Of a stretch of 64,000 nucleotides of DNA, positions 8,808 through 18,057 are shown piece after piece. A program made the position numbers and the translations under genes. The stretch is from Porticoccus litoralis (lineage in GTDB: Bacteria > Pseudomonadota > Gammaproteobacteria > Pseudomonadales > Porticoccaceae): contig NZ_JAUUUU010000002.1 of NCBI RefSeq assembly GCF_030676955.1, forward strand, positions 248,001-312,000, given 5' to 3'. The notes beneath the pieces were generated by a model. It did not search any database. It saw nothing but the letters and a program-made list of their open reading frames with translations, and was not told where the DNA came from. The stretch's first letter is position 1. The number at the start of each line of letters is the position of its first letter.

Positions 8808-10112
8808 TTGAACGCTGTAAAGATCGGCCTTTGTGGTCTGGGAACGGTGGGCAGTGGCACCGTGAATGTGCTGCAACGCAACCTGCAAGTCATCAACGCG
8901 CGCGCGGGTTGTTCCATTGAAATTGCTCAGGTGGGCGCACGCCGGGATAACCCCGCCTGCGACCTCGGTGATATTCCCGTCACCCGCGATATCTTCGACG
9001 TGGCCAAAAACCCCGAGATCGACATCCTGGTGGAATTGATCGGTGGCACCACCGTGGCCCGCGATTTGATGCTGTGCGCGATCGAAAATGGCAAGCATGT
9101 GGTCACCGCCAACAAGGCGCTCATTGCTGAGCACGGCAACGAAATTTTTGCCGCTGCAAAAGAAAAGGGTGTGACAGTCGCCTTTGAAGCCTCCGTCGCT
9201 GGCGGTATCCCGATTATTAAAGCGATCCGCGAGGGTCTTTCTGCCAACCGCATTCAGTGGCTGGCCGGGATCATTAATGGCACTGGCAACTTCATTCTTA
9301 CCGAGATGCGTGACAAGGGAAGAGCCTTTGAGGATGTACTGACAGAAGCCCAGCAGAAGGGCTACGCAGAGGCTGATCCCACCTTCGACGTGGAAGGTAT
9401 CGATGCCGCCCATAAGCTGGTGATCCTGGCCTCCCTGGCGTTTGGCATCCCTCTGCAGTTTGACAAAGTCTTTACTGAAGGCATCAGCCAACTGGAAACC
9501 CAGGACGTGGCCTACGCCCAGCAGCTCGGTTATCAGATCAAGCACCTGGGCATTGCCCGTCGCAACAACGGCGGTATCGAATTGCGGGTTCACCCCACAT
9601 TGATCCCCCGCAAGCGGTTGATCGCCAATGTGGACGGAGTGATGAATGCCGTGCTGGTGAAAGGCGACGCCGTCGGTCCTACCCTGTATTACGGTCCCGG
9701 TGCCGGTGCTGAACCCACCGCATCGGCAGTGATCGCCGATATTGTCGACCTGGCTCGCACCCTGACCGCCGATCCGGAACACCGTGTGCCGCACCTCGGA
9801 TTCCAGCCGGAGTCCCTCAACGACTTTGAAGTGCTGCCCATCGGTCAGGTGGAAACCGCTTACTACCTGCGCATCACCGCCCGTGATGTGCCCGGCGTAC
9901 TGTCGAAAATCACCCTGATCCTCAGTGAAGCGAATATCGGCATTGAGGCGGTGATCCAGCACGAAGGTGAAGAGGGCGAGGAATATGTGCCCCTGATCAT
10001 CATGACCGACCGAGCCATTGAACAGAAACTTGATGAGGCGGTGGACAAGATCCAGTCCCTGTCCACTACCAAAGGTGACGTGGTGTGCATCCGCGTAGAA
10101 TCTTTGGGCTGA
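8808..10112 (+). CDS. hom: Homoserine dehydrogenase with ACT domain
   Basis: A 434-residue NAD(P)-dependent enzyme converting aspartate semialdehyde to homoserine for threonine and methionine synthesis. It shows the Rossmann motif GLCGLGTVGSGTV, the catalytic segment around AGIINGTGNFILTEM, and a C-terminal ACT domain (about 350-430, beginning TARDVPGVLSKIT) that senses threonine. The start is a TTG at 8808 with AAGG eight bases before it. No ATG gives the family N-terminus. It precedes thrC by 19 bases, forming a hom-thrC operon. Confidence 0.95.
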   Translation: MNAVKIGLCGLGTVGSGTVNVLQRNLQVINARAGCSIEIAQVGARRDNPACDLGDIPVTRDIFDVAKNPEIDILVELIGGTTVARDLMLCAIENGKHVVTANKALIAEHGNEIFAAAKEKGVTVAFEASVAGGIPIIKAIREGLSANRIQWLAGIINGTGNFILTEMRDKGRAFEDVLTEAQQKGYAEADPTFDVEGIDAAHKLVILASLAFGIPLQFDKVFTEGISQLETQDVAYAQQLGYQIKHLGIARRNNGGIELRVHPTLIPRKRLIANVDGVMNAVLVKGDAVGPTLYYGPGAGAEPTASAVIADIVDLARTLTADPEHRVPHLGFQPESLNDFEVLPIGQVETAYYLRITARDVPGVLSKITLILSEANIGIEAVIQHEGEEGEEYVPLIIMTDRAIEQKLDEAVDKIQSLSTTKGDVVCIRVESLG

Positions 10113-10131
10113 TAAACAACAGGTAACGAAC

Positions 10132-11532
10132 GTGAAATACATCAGCACCCGCGGGCAGGCGCCCGTACTGAGCTTTGAAGATGCCATCCTGGCGGGCCTC
10201 GCCACCGATGGCGGCCTCTATGTGCCGGAGACCCTGCCGCAGTTTTCCCAAGAGGAAATTGCTTCCTGGGCCGGGCTGTCCTATCAGGAGCTGGCCTTCA
10301 AGGTGATGGCGCCATTTGTTGATGGTGAGATTCCCGACGACGACCTGCGCGAGTTGATCGCCAACACCTACAGCACCTTCCGCCACGACGCCATCGCGCC
10401 GCTGGTGCAGACCGCCCACAACGAATTTATTCTCGAGCTGTTTCAGGGGCCGACCCTGGCGTTCAAGGACTTTGCCCTGCAATTTCTCGGCAACCTGCTG
10501 GACTACGTGCTGAAGAAGCGCGACCAGCGGGTAGTGATCATGGGCGCTACCTCCGGTGACACCGGTTCCGCCGCCATCGAGGGCTGTCGCCACAGCGACA
10601 ACGTGGACATCTTTATCCTACACCCGCATAACCGGGTGTCCGAGGTGCAGCGCCGCCAGATGACCACGGTGCTGGAGAACAACGTTTTCAATATTGCCCT
10701 GAAAGGCAATTTCGACGATTGCCAGAACATGGTCAAGGCCAGCTTCGGCGACCAGTCTTTCCTGCCGGAAGGGCGTCAGCTGGTGGCGGTGAACTCCATC
10801 AACTGGGCGCGCATCATGGCCCAGATCGTTTACTACTTTTACGCTGGCCTGGCACTGGGGGCTCCCCATCGCCCGGTGGCGTTCTCCGTGCCCACCGGCA
10901 ACTTTGGTGACATCTTCGCCGGCTACCTGGCCAGCCGCATGGGACTGCCGGTAGACCAGCTGGTAATCGGCACCAACGCCAACGACATTCTGCACCGCTG
11001 CATCAGCGCCAACGACCACAGCCTGCACCAGCTGGTGCACAGCCTGTCGCCGTCTATGGATATCATGGTGTCCAGCAACTTCGAGCGCATGCTGTTCGAC
11101 CTGTATGACCGCGACGGTGCAGCCATTAACAAGTTGATGACCGACTTCAAGGCTACCGGCAACCTCAAACTGAGCGACAGTGCTCTTACCAAGGCCCGTG
11201 AACTGTTCACCAGTTACCGCCTGGATGACGATGAAATGGTACGTGTGATTGCCGACGTCTGGGAACATACCGAATACCTGCTCGACCCCCACACGGCTAT
11301 CGGCGTGGAAGCGGCCCGCAAAACCCGCCGCCGTCAGGATATCCCCATGGTCTGCCTGGCCACCGCACACCCGGCGAAATTCCCGGAAGCAGTGCGCAAG
11401 GCCGGTTACCCGCAGGACCCGCCACTGCCTCATCACATGGCGGACCTGTTCGAGCGCGAAGAGCGTTACGCTGTTCAGGACAACGAACTGTCTGCCGTTC
11501 AGCAATTTATGAAAGACAATATTCGCCAGTAG
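10132..11532 (+). CDS. thrC: Threonine synthase
   Basis: A 466-residue PLP enzyme that converts O-phosphohomoserine to threonine. The PLP lysine is K112 in GPTLAFKDFALQFLG; the phosphate-binding MGATSGDTGSAAIEG and VPTGNFGDIFAGY follow. It starts with GTG at 10132, and the N-terminus MKYISTRGQAP matches the family. Translation is probably coupled with hom. The minus strand carries long frames here, but they are shadows. Confidence 0.96.
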   Translation: MKYISTRGQAPVLSFEDAILAGLATDGGLYVPETLPQFSQEEIASWAGLSYQELAFKVMAPFVDGEIPDDDLRELIANTYSTFRHDAIAPLVQTAHNEFILELFQGPTLAFKDFALQFLGNLLDYVLKKRDQRVVIMGATSGDTGSAAIEGCRHSDNVDIFILHPHNRVSEVQRRQMTTVLENNVFNIALKGNFDDCQNMVKASFGDQSFLPEGRQLVAVNSINWARIMAQIVYYFYAGLALGAPHRPVAFSVPTGNFGDIFAGYLASRMGLPVDQLVIGTNANDILHRCISANDHSLHQLVHSLSPSMDIMVSSNFERMLFDLYDRDGAAINKLMTDFKATGNLKLSDSALTKARELFTSYRLDDDEMVRVIADVWEHTEYLLDPHTAIGVEAARKTRRRQDIPMVCLATAHPAKFPEAVRKAGYPQDPPLPHHMADLFEREERYAVQDNELSAVQQFMKDNIRQ

Positions 11533-11541
11533 GGATCAGTG

Positions 11542-11886
11542 ATGTCCGTGGAAATCTTTCTGGAAAAACTGAAAGCCTCACCTGAATCTATTGCTTTCAG
11601 CGACACCATTGCCGTGATCGATGAAAACTACAATTTTCAGGAAACCGCCTTCACCAATGGCGGCACGGAAAATGGCGCCGGTCAAAACAACGGCTCCTGC
11701 AAGATCTTCGCCTTTGGCCAGCTCAACGGTTTAAGTGAACAGCAGACTCTGCACTGCTTTGGCGATTACTACCGTGTGGATGTGCTGCAAAACCCCGAGG
11801 GTGACGATCACCAGAATATCCGCAATTTCATTGAACACGGCTGGGGCGGAATTGGTTTTTCCGGAACGGCTCTTGCGCTGAAGTAA
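11542..11886 (+). CDS. HopJ type III effector family protein
   Basis: A 114-residue protein matching the HopJ family (PF08888). It has an N-terminal helical segment, then FSDTIAVIDENYNFQETAFTNG, NGSCKIFAFGQLNGL, and a C-terminal HGWGGIGFSG. Despite the name, the family is widespread in non-pathogenic gammaproteobacteria as a housekeeping protein of unknown role, often near thrC as here. The ATG at 11542 is used; it has AGGGA about six bases upstream, and a GTG directly before it is an alternative. Confidence 0.85.
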   Translation: MSVEIFLEKLKASPESIAFSDTIAVIDENYNFQETAFTNGGTENGAGQNNGSCKIFAFGQLNGLSEQQTLHCFGDYYRVDVLQNPEGDDHQNIRNFIEHGWGGIGFSGTALALK

Positions 11887-11951
11887 ACCTGATACCTCAC
11901 ATCAGGCCATCCCCAGTGGCGGCCTGATGCGTGCAAAATTTTCTGCTTACT

Positions 11952-13997
11952 TCACTCGAGTTTTTTCAGGTAGTCGTAGATGGCCATCTGTGAACGCACC
12001 TTTTTCCGGTTCCCACGCTTCACATAGGCGTTGTTCTGTTCTGCATCAATCACGCGGGCCTTGCAGCGGTCAGTAAACTGAATTTCCAGAATATCCATCA
12101 CCTGTTTCTTCAGCTTCGGGTCCAACACGGGCACGCCCACTTCCAGACGATAGTCCAGGTTTCGGGTCATCCAGTCTGCAGACGAGATGTAGACTTTTGG
12201 GTCGCCGCCATTGTGAAACACCATGCAGCGCGGGTGTTCCAGAAAACGGTCGACAATACTGATAACAGTTATGTTCTCTGAAATGCCCTCAATGCCGGGT
12301 TTTAATGCGCACATGCCGCGCACAATAATGCGTATTTTTACTCCCGCCTGGCTGGCCTGGTAGAGGAGGCGCACGATGTTCTCATCCACCAGGTTATTCA
12401 ACTTGAGGGTAATTGCTGCGGGTTTTCCTGCTTTTGCCGCAGCGATTTCATGGTTGATCAGGGCGCGAATTTTCCGGCGGCAATTTAAAGGGGAGACTTG
12501 TAAGTATTTGAAATCGTAGTGTTTGAAGCTTTGTTCAATAAAGTCGAACACATGGCTTACTTCCTCGCAGATTTCCGGGTGTGAAGTGAACAGCGCAAAA
12601 TCTGTATAAATCTCTGCAGTTTTCTCATTGAAATTACCCGTGCCGATATGGGCATAACGTTTTTCTCCCTGCGGTGACTGGCGGCTGATCAGGCACAGTT
12701 TTGAGTGTACTTTCAGGCCGGGAATACCCAACATCACCTTAATCCCCTCATCAGAAAGCTTCTCTGATAAATCCAGATTCTGTTGTTCGTCAAAGCGGGC
12801 TTTCAGTTCAACATTCACAGTCACCTGTTTGCCATTACGGGCGGCATCGATGAGGGATTCAAGCACGCGTGAATTCTTGGCTACCCGGTAGATATTAATT
12901 TTTATGGATGTCACTTTAGGGTCGAAGGCAGCCTGGCGAAGGAGTTCAACCAGGTAGTTGAATTTGTGGTATGGGTAATAGAGCAAAATGTCATTTTTAT
13001 CGATGGCCTGAAACGCATTGCTGTACTTATCGAATTTATTTACCGACAGCGGTGGCATGGAAGGGAAACCCAGGTATTTTTCCCCGGGATTGGTAAAGCC
13101 GATAAAGTCACGAAAGTTGCGGTAGCGGCCACCGGGAATGATGCTGTAGCCACGGGCAAAACCGAATTTGGTTTTCAGCAGATCAATCATACCTTCTGGC
13201 ATCTCTCTATCGAACGATAAGCGGACCGGGTTGGCCTGCAGGCGTTGCTTGATGCCCATGGACATTTTCTCCACCAGACTGCGATCAATATCGTCGTCGA
13301 GTACATACTCAGCATCTCTGGAAAATTTCATCGACCAGGCGTTGAGCTGGTCATAAGAGAAAAAGTCAGCAAGCACCATGTCCAGGCAAAGTCGGATAGC
13401 CTCGTCGATAATCATGAAATAGCGTCGACGATTTTTTTCATCATTGGGCAAACGTAGAAAACGACTGCTGGTATCCGGAACTTCCAACAGCGCATAACTC
13501 ACGTCATCGCCATTACGAATTTCTACCGCGAGGTAATTGGCTCCATCCTGGAGTACCCTGGAGAGGTCAATGTCCGGCGTGATCAGGATCGGTACAATGC
13601 GCGGCAACACATGTTCCCTAAAGTGATGCCTGACCCAGGTTTTCTGCTTGGTGGAGAGATCATCCGGCATCAGAAAATGGATACGGCGTTTGCGCAGCTC
13701 CTTTAGAATGGATTCAAAGGCCAGGTCGAAAAGCTCAGAGTGACGGGCAATGCCCTTGTTAATATCTCGCAGCAGTTGTTTACTTTTTTTGGCGGAGCCG
13801 GAAGTCTGCTCAATAAGAATTTTTCGGCGTACATCGGCCACCCGCACCTTGAAGAACTCATCCTGGTTGCTGGAGAAAATCCCCAGGAAATGGACGCGCT
13901 CAATAATCGGGTTGTCGGCGTCGTTTGCTTCCTGCAGCACGCGCTCGTTAAATGCCAGCCAGCTCAATTCCTTTGGATAAAAGGGGTATTTTTTCAT
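11952..13997 (-). CDS. ppk1: Polyphosphate kinase 1
   Basis: About 681 residues in the usual PPK1 order. An N-terminal helical domain (YPKELSWLAFNERVLQEA) comes first, then the head domain, then two phospholipase-D-like catalytic domains with the autophosphorylated histidine region GLKVHSKLCLI and the HIGTGNFNEKTAEIYTD segment. It polymerises the gamma-phosphate of ATP into polyphosphate reversibly. The frame continues to 14018, but the ATG at 13997 gives the better family start. It is divergent from the CYTH gene. Confidence 0.95.
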   Translation of the reverse strand: MKKYPFYPKELSWLAFNERVLQEANDADNPIIERVHFLGIFSSNQDEFFKVRVADVRRKILIEQTSGSAKKSKQLLRDINKGIARHSELFDLAFESILKELRKRRIHFLMPDDLSTKQKTWVRHHFREHVLPRIVPILITPDIDLSRVLQDGANYLAVEIRNGDDVSYALLEVPDTSSRFLRLPNDEKNRRRYFMIIDEAIRLCLDMVLADFFSYDQLNAWSMKFSRDAEYVLDDDIDRSLVEKMSMGIKQRLQANPVRLSFDREMPEGMIDLLKTKFGFARGYSIIPGGRYRNFRDFIGFTNPGEKYLGFPSMPPLSVNKFDKYSNAFQAIDKNDILLYYPYHKFNYLVELLRQAAFDPKVTSIKINIYRVAKNSRVLESLIDAARNGKQVTVNVELKARFDEQQNLDLSEKLSDEGIKVMLGIPGLKVHSKLCLISRQSPQGEKRYAHIGTGNFNEKTAEIYTDFALFTSHPEICEEVSHVFDFIEQSFKHYDFKYLQVSPLNCRRKIRALINHEIAAAKAGKPAAITLKLNNLVDENIVRLLYQASQAGVKIRIIVRGMCALKPGIEGISENITVISIVDRFLEHPRCMVFHNGGDPKVYISSADWMTRNLDYRLEVGVPVLDPKLKKQVMDILEIQFTDRCKARVIDAEQNNAYVKRGNRKKVRSQMAIYDYLKKLE

Positions 13998-14099
13998 AGA
14001 GTATGATGGCGTTGCCAAACACGGATTCGAACAACCATACCGGGTTTTAGGTGTGGTTGTGTGACACTAAATTGACAGTTAGATGACAGCGGGATCGCT

Positions 14100-14633
14100 A
14101 TGGCAAGTATTAAGGAAATTGAGGTTAAGGTGCTCGAAGTCGACCGGGCTTCCCTGGAACAAAAAATTCTCGACCTCGGTGGCCACAAGGAATTCGAGAG
14201 CGAGTTTTTCGCCATTCTTTTCGATGATGCCGACGGATCCATTCAGGCCGCGGGCAATCTTTTGCGCCTGCGCAAGGAGCAGGACGGCGTCAAGCTGACC
14301 TACAAGCAGACGGTGAGTACCGGCCTCGCCAAGATCATGGATGAGCACGAAACCGCCGTTGATGATTTCGAGGTGATGCGCCAGATACTGGCGTCACTCG
14401 GTTATCGTGAAGGCCTGTCCTTACGAAAAAACCGCGCCCAGTTTTCTCTCGATGGCCAGCATCTGGTGTTCGACAAATATTTTGACGAGCTGGAACACAT
14501 TCCGGAGTTTCTGGAAATCGAGGCCCAGAGTGAAGAAGCGTTGCTGGCGCTGATCAAACGCCTGGGTATCGAGCGGGAACAGACCCGCCCCTGGAATACC
14601 CGCGATCTGATGCAGTATTACCAGAAAAAATAA
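14100..14633 (+). CDS. CYTH domain protein (class IV adenylate cyclase / triphosphatase fold)
   Basis: A 177-residue single-domain protein with the EIEVKVLEVD signature near the N-terminus and alternating acidic/basic strand residues (LLRLRKEQDGVKLTYKQ, FLEIEAQSEE) that line the triphosphate tunnel. CYTH enzymes bind triphosphate-containing substrates. Some make cAMP (class IV cyclase), others hydrolyse tripolyphosphate or thiamine triphosphate. The divergent neighbour ppk1 makes polyphosphate, which favours a polyphosphate-related substrate, but this is inference. Confidence 0.85.
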   Translation: MASIKEIEVKVLEVDRASLEQKILDLGGHKEFESEFFAILFDDADGSIQAAGNLLRLRKEQDGVKLTYKQTVSTGLAKIMDEHETAVDDFEVMRQILASLGYREGLSLRKNRAQFSLDGQHLVFDKYFDELEHIPEFLEIEAQSEEALLALIKRLGIEREQTRPWNTRDLMQYYQKK

Positions 14634-14655
14634 GGGCGGTTTTTTTAAACCGCCC
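14634..14655. terminator. Hairpin terminator between CYTH gene and fadI
   Basis: GGGCGGTTT (14634-14642) pairs with AAACCGCCC (14647-14655). On the minus strand it is followed by TTATTTTTT, fitting termination of the fadJ-fadI transcript, which ends 21 bases away. It lies directly after the CYTH stop codon and may act on both strands. Confidence 0.75.
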
Positions 14656-14675
14656 CTAAGTATTTATTTCGGTCA

Positions 14676-15959
14676 TTATTTCTCCAGTATTGCCGCCACA
14701 CCCATACCACCCGCCGTGCATATCGAGATCAGTCCGCGCCCCTGTCCGGCTTCGTTGAGCAGTTTGGCCAGGGTCCCGGCAATGCGTGCGCCGGTGGCGG
14801 CAAACGGGTGTCCGAGGGCGAGACTGCTGCCCACGATGTTCAGTTTGCTGCGGTCGATGCTGCCCAGTGCTGCATCCAGTCCCAGCCGCTCGCGGCAGTA
14901 CTCTTCTGATTCCCATGCTTTTAGGGTGCAGAGCACCTGGGCGGCAAAGGCCTCGTGAACTTCGTAGTAATCAAAATCCTGTAGCGACAACCCGGCTTTG
15001 CGCAACATATTGGCCACGGCCACGGTGGGTGCCATCAGCAAACCCTCACCAGACACGTGATCCACGGCGGCGGTTTCCATATGAGTGAGACGAGCCAGTA
15101 CCGGCAGCCCGTTTTCGGCAGCCCAATCTTCACTGGCCAGCAACAGGGAGGCTGCGCCATCGGTAAGCGCGCTGCTGTTGCCTGCGGTCAGTGTCCCGGT
15201 GGCGGAACGATCAAATACCGGCTTCAAACCCGACAACTGTTCCAGGGTCAGGTCGTAGCGCAGGTTATTGTCCCGCAACATGCCCGCACAGGGACTTAAC
15301 AGGTCGTCAAAAAAACAGTCGGCGTAGGCGGCCTGGGCGCGGTTGTGACTGGCCAGAGCCAGCTCATCCTGCTCGGCCCGCTCGATCTTCCACTCCCGGG
15401 CCATCAGTTCGGCATGTTCGCCCATGCTCAGCTCGGTGCGGGGTTCGGCAATGGCTGGTGCCACCGGTGAGAGCTCTGACATGCTGAAGCCCTTGAACAC
15501 CGAAAATTTCTCGCCGAGGGTTTTGGCCTTCGATAATTTCACCAGCCGTTGTGAAAACTTGCGTGAGAACAGAATGGGCGGATCACTGGCACTGTCCGCA
15601 CCCGCGGCAATACCGCATTCAATCTGTCCGCAGGCAATTTTTGCGGCAATGCCAAAGGCCGCTTGCAGACTGGTGCCGCAGGCCTGTTGCAGACTGATGC
15701 CGGGGGTCAGCGGCGACAGGCTGGTGCCGAGCACGGCTTCCCGGGCCAGGTTGAAATCTTTCGGGTGGTTGCTCACTGCACCGGCCACCACTTCATCCAG
15801 TTGCACACCGTGCAGGTTGTATCGGTCAACCAGTCCCTGCAGGGCGCTCACCAGCATATCCAGATTGGTCAGGTCGGCGTAGGCGGTTCCCGCCCGGCAA
15901 AACGGAATACGGCTGGCACCGACAATGGCCACGTTGCGGAGTGTCCCTGTCTTGTTCAT
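14676..15959 (-). CDS. fadI: Acetyl-CoA acyltransferase (thiolase) FadI
   Basis: A 427-residue thiolase catalysing the last step of fatty-acid beta-oxidation. The nucleophilic cysteine lies in QQACGTSLQAA. The EVHEAFAAQ histidine motif, ALGHPFAATGAR and the second catalytic cysteine in ICTAGGMG are all present. The length matches the long FadI/trifunctional-beta type rather than the approximately 390-residue FadA. Its ATG overlaps the fadJ stop in an ATGA, showing translational coupling to the alpha subunit. Confidence 0.93.
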   Translation of the reverse strand: MNKTGTLRNVAIVGASRIPFCRAGTAYADLTNLDMLVSALQGLVDRYNLHGVQLDEVVAGAVSNHPKDFNLAREAVLGTSLSPLTPGISLQQACGTSLQAAFGIAAKIACGQIECGIAAGADSASDPPILFSRKFSQRLVKLSKAKTLGEKFSVFKGFSMSELSPVAPAIAEPRTELSMGEHAELMAREWKIERAEQDELALASHNRAQAAYADCFFDDLLSPCAGMLRDNNLRYDLTLEQLSGLKPVFDRSATGTLTAGNSSALTDGAASLLLASEDWAAENGLPVLARLTHMETAAVDHVSGEGLLMAPTVAVANMLRKAGLSLQDFDYYEVHEAFAAQVLCTLKAWESEEYCRERLGLDAALGSIDRSKLNIVGSSLALGHPFAATGARIAGTLAKLLNEAGQGRGLISICTAGGMGVAAILEK

Positions 15960-17935
15960 GGCGTCACCTCCGGCAGCAGTTTGGATTCTTCAAGATAGTG
16001 CATCGGTCCGCCGCGGAACGGCGCAAAGCCGGTGCCGAATATCACCCCGGCATCCAGCAGGTCGGCACTGTCGACAATGTCTTCCGCAAGGCAGCGCCGA
16101 CATTCCTCCAGCAGGGGTTTGATCAGGCGTTCACCGAGAATATCCAGCGCCACCATATCGCTGGGTTTTCCCTTTTCCGGCCGGTCTTTTTTCCAGAGAT
16201 AAAACCCTTCGCCGGACTTTTTCCCCAGCTTGCCTGCATCCACCATGGCCTGCAGCGGCTCGATGGCTTTTATGTTGTCGGGTGCCAGTTTTTTTGACAC
16301 GCTCACGGCCACATCCAGCCCCACCGTATCCACCAGTTCAATGGGCCCCATGGGCATACCGAAGGTTTCTGCGGCGGCGTCAATGGTGGCCATGCTGTGG
16401 CCTTCATCCAGCAGGTTGACCGCTTCCAGCATATAGGGCGCCAGCACCCGGTTTACCAGAAAGCCGGGTGCGCTTTTCACCGGCAGCGGGAATTTGCCAA
16501 TGCGCTGGCTGAACATGCAGCCCTTTTTAATATCGCTGCTGTCGGATTGGCTGCCTCGCACCACTTCCACCAGCGGCATTTTCGCCACCGGGTTAAAAAA
16601 GTGCAGACCAATCAACCGCTGCGGCTGCTGCAGGCCAGCGGCGATGTCTTCCAGTGGAATAGCAGAAGTATTGCTGGCCAACAGAGCGTCGGGTTTGGCG
16701 TGCTGTTCCAGTTCGGTAAACAGTTGTTGCTTGGCTTCGAGGTTTTCAAAAATGGCTTCGATAATCACATCGGCCCGTTGAATTCCGTCCCCCGCCACAT
16801 CTGCCATCAGGCGGCTTTTGGCCGCGGCGACCTTGGCGCTGGAGCGCAGTTTCTTTTTAAACAGCACCTCCGCCCGTTTCAGCGCGGGTGCCACGTATTT
16901 CATTTCCCGGTCCTGCAAAGTGACTTCCAGACCGCGCAGAGCACACCAGGCGGCGATATCGCCACCCATGACACCGGCGCCCACCACATGCACCCGGCGG
17001 GCTTGCCAGTTGGCGGTGCTGTCATCCGGCTTGGCCAATTCCTTCAACTGTTCCTGCAGGCGAAACACCCGGCGCAGATTGCGGGACACATCCCCCATCA
17101 GCAGTTCGCTGGCTTTCTCGGCTTCGCCTTTCAGCATGGCGTTGAAGTCGTCGCCGACCTTGCGCCAAAGATCGATCAATACATAGGGTGCAGGGTAATG
17201 GTCACGGCGCGCCCGTTTGCTCACCTGGGCTTCCATGGCCTTGGCGATAATCTGTCGGGTACCGGGGCTGCTGGACATGCGATTCAGGCGGCTGGCGCGG
17301 TGCCCCTTACGCTGTTTCACAATGGCCTTGCGGGCTGCCCAGTGCAGGCTGCCGTGTTCGGATACCACCTTGTCCACCAAACCCAGGCCACGGGCGGCCC
17401 GGGCTCTCAGGCTGCGGGCAGTAAGAATAAGCTCCAGCGCCTTGCGGCCACCCAGGAGGCGAATGCTGCGAGCAGTGCCGCCAAAGGCGGGAAAGATGCC
17501 GAGCTGAATTTCCGGAAAGCCAATGCGGGTGCTCTCTGAATCCAGCGCCACCCGGTAATCGCAGGCCAGCGCCAGTTCCAATCCGCCCCCCAGGCAGAAG
17601 CCGTGAATGGAGGCGACGGTATAGCAGGGCAGGGCTTCCAGTCGGTCAAAGAGCTTGTGGGCCATCTCGATACCGGCCTTGGCCTCTGTAGCATCGGTCT
17701 GGTGATCAAACTCGCGAATATCCGCCCCTGCAATAAAACCGCTTTTCTTGGCGGAATAAATCACCAGCCCACGTGGCAGGTCTTCTTCCAGTTTTGCCAG
17801 TACGGCATCCAGTTCCAGCAACACCTCGCGGCTGAGGGAATTCACCTTTTCCCCCTCCCGGTCGAGAACCAGCCAGGCTATGTCCTCGGCGTCCCGCTTC
17901 AGCTGCCAGTGTCGAAATTCAGTGTTCTCGGTCAT
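15956..17935 (-). CDS. fadJ: Fatty acid oxidation complex alpha subunit FadJ
   Basis: About 659 residues: an N-terminal enoyl-CoA hydratase/isomerase domain (about 1-190, with IAGADIREF and HGFCLGGGLELALACDYR), then a 3-hydroxyacyl-CoA dehydrogenase domain with the Rossmann motif VHVVGAGVMGGDIAAW and LHFFNPVAKMPLVEVV. It supplies the hydratase and dehydrogenase steps for FadI. The frame extends to 17998; the ATG at 17935 (MTENTEF) is preferred because it begins just before the domain. FadJ rather than FadB is chosen for the FadI partner and length. Confidence 0.9.
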   Translation of the reverse strand: MTENTEFRHWQLKRDAEDIAWLVLDREGEKVNSLSREVLLELDAVLAKLEEDLPRGLVIYSAKKSGFIAGADIREFDHQTDATEAKAGIEMAHKLFDRLEALPCYTVASIHGFCLGGGLELALACDYRVALDSESTRIGFPEIQLGIFPAFGGTARSIRLLGGRKALELILTARSLRARAARGLGLVDKVVSEHGSLHWAARKAIVKQRKGHRASRLNRMSSSPGTRQIIAKAMEAQVSKRARRDHYPAPYVLIDLWRKVGDDFNAMLKGEAEKASELLMGDVSRNLRRVFRLQEQLKELAKPDDSTANWQARRVHVVGAGVMGGDIAAWCALRGLEVTLQDREMKYVAPALKRAEVLFKKKLRSSAKVAAAKSRLMADVAGDGIQRADVIIEAIFENLEAKQQLFTELEQHAKPDALLASNTSAIPLEDIAAGLQQPQRLIGLHFFNPVAKMPLVEVVRGSQSDSSDIKKGCMFSQRIGKFPLPVKSAPGFLVNRVLAPYMLEAVNLLDEGHSMATIDAAAETFGMPMGPIELVDTVGLDVAVSVSKKLAPDNIKAIEPLQAMVDAGKLGKKSGEGFYLWKKDRPEKGKPSDMVALDILGERLIKPLLEECRRCLAEDIVDSADLLDAGVIFGTGFAPFRGGPMHYLEESKLLPEVTP

Positions 17936-18057
17936 GGGCAAAATAAGACTCCCGTACTCCAGCCGGTTTATGTGCCTTACAATAGAGGCCAGAGACATGG
18001 CTGTAGATTTTGGTTCGCGTTTAGCAACTCATCATAGCCGATTGCAAAGGGAATTAA

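Noticed and set aside
8790..10205. A 471-codon minus-strand frame opposite hom
   Set aside because: It has no recognisable protein pattern, is His/Gln/Gly-rich as antisense of GC-rich genes is, and lies fully on the clear hom gene.
10618..11505. A 295-codon minus-strand frame opposite thrC
   Set aside because: Antisense shadow of thrC with no own start signal or family pattern.
16397..17539. A 380-codon plus-strand frame opposite fadJ
   Set aside because: Shadow of fadJ codon use; composition His/Gln/Phe-rich and no domain.
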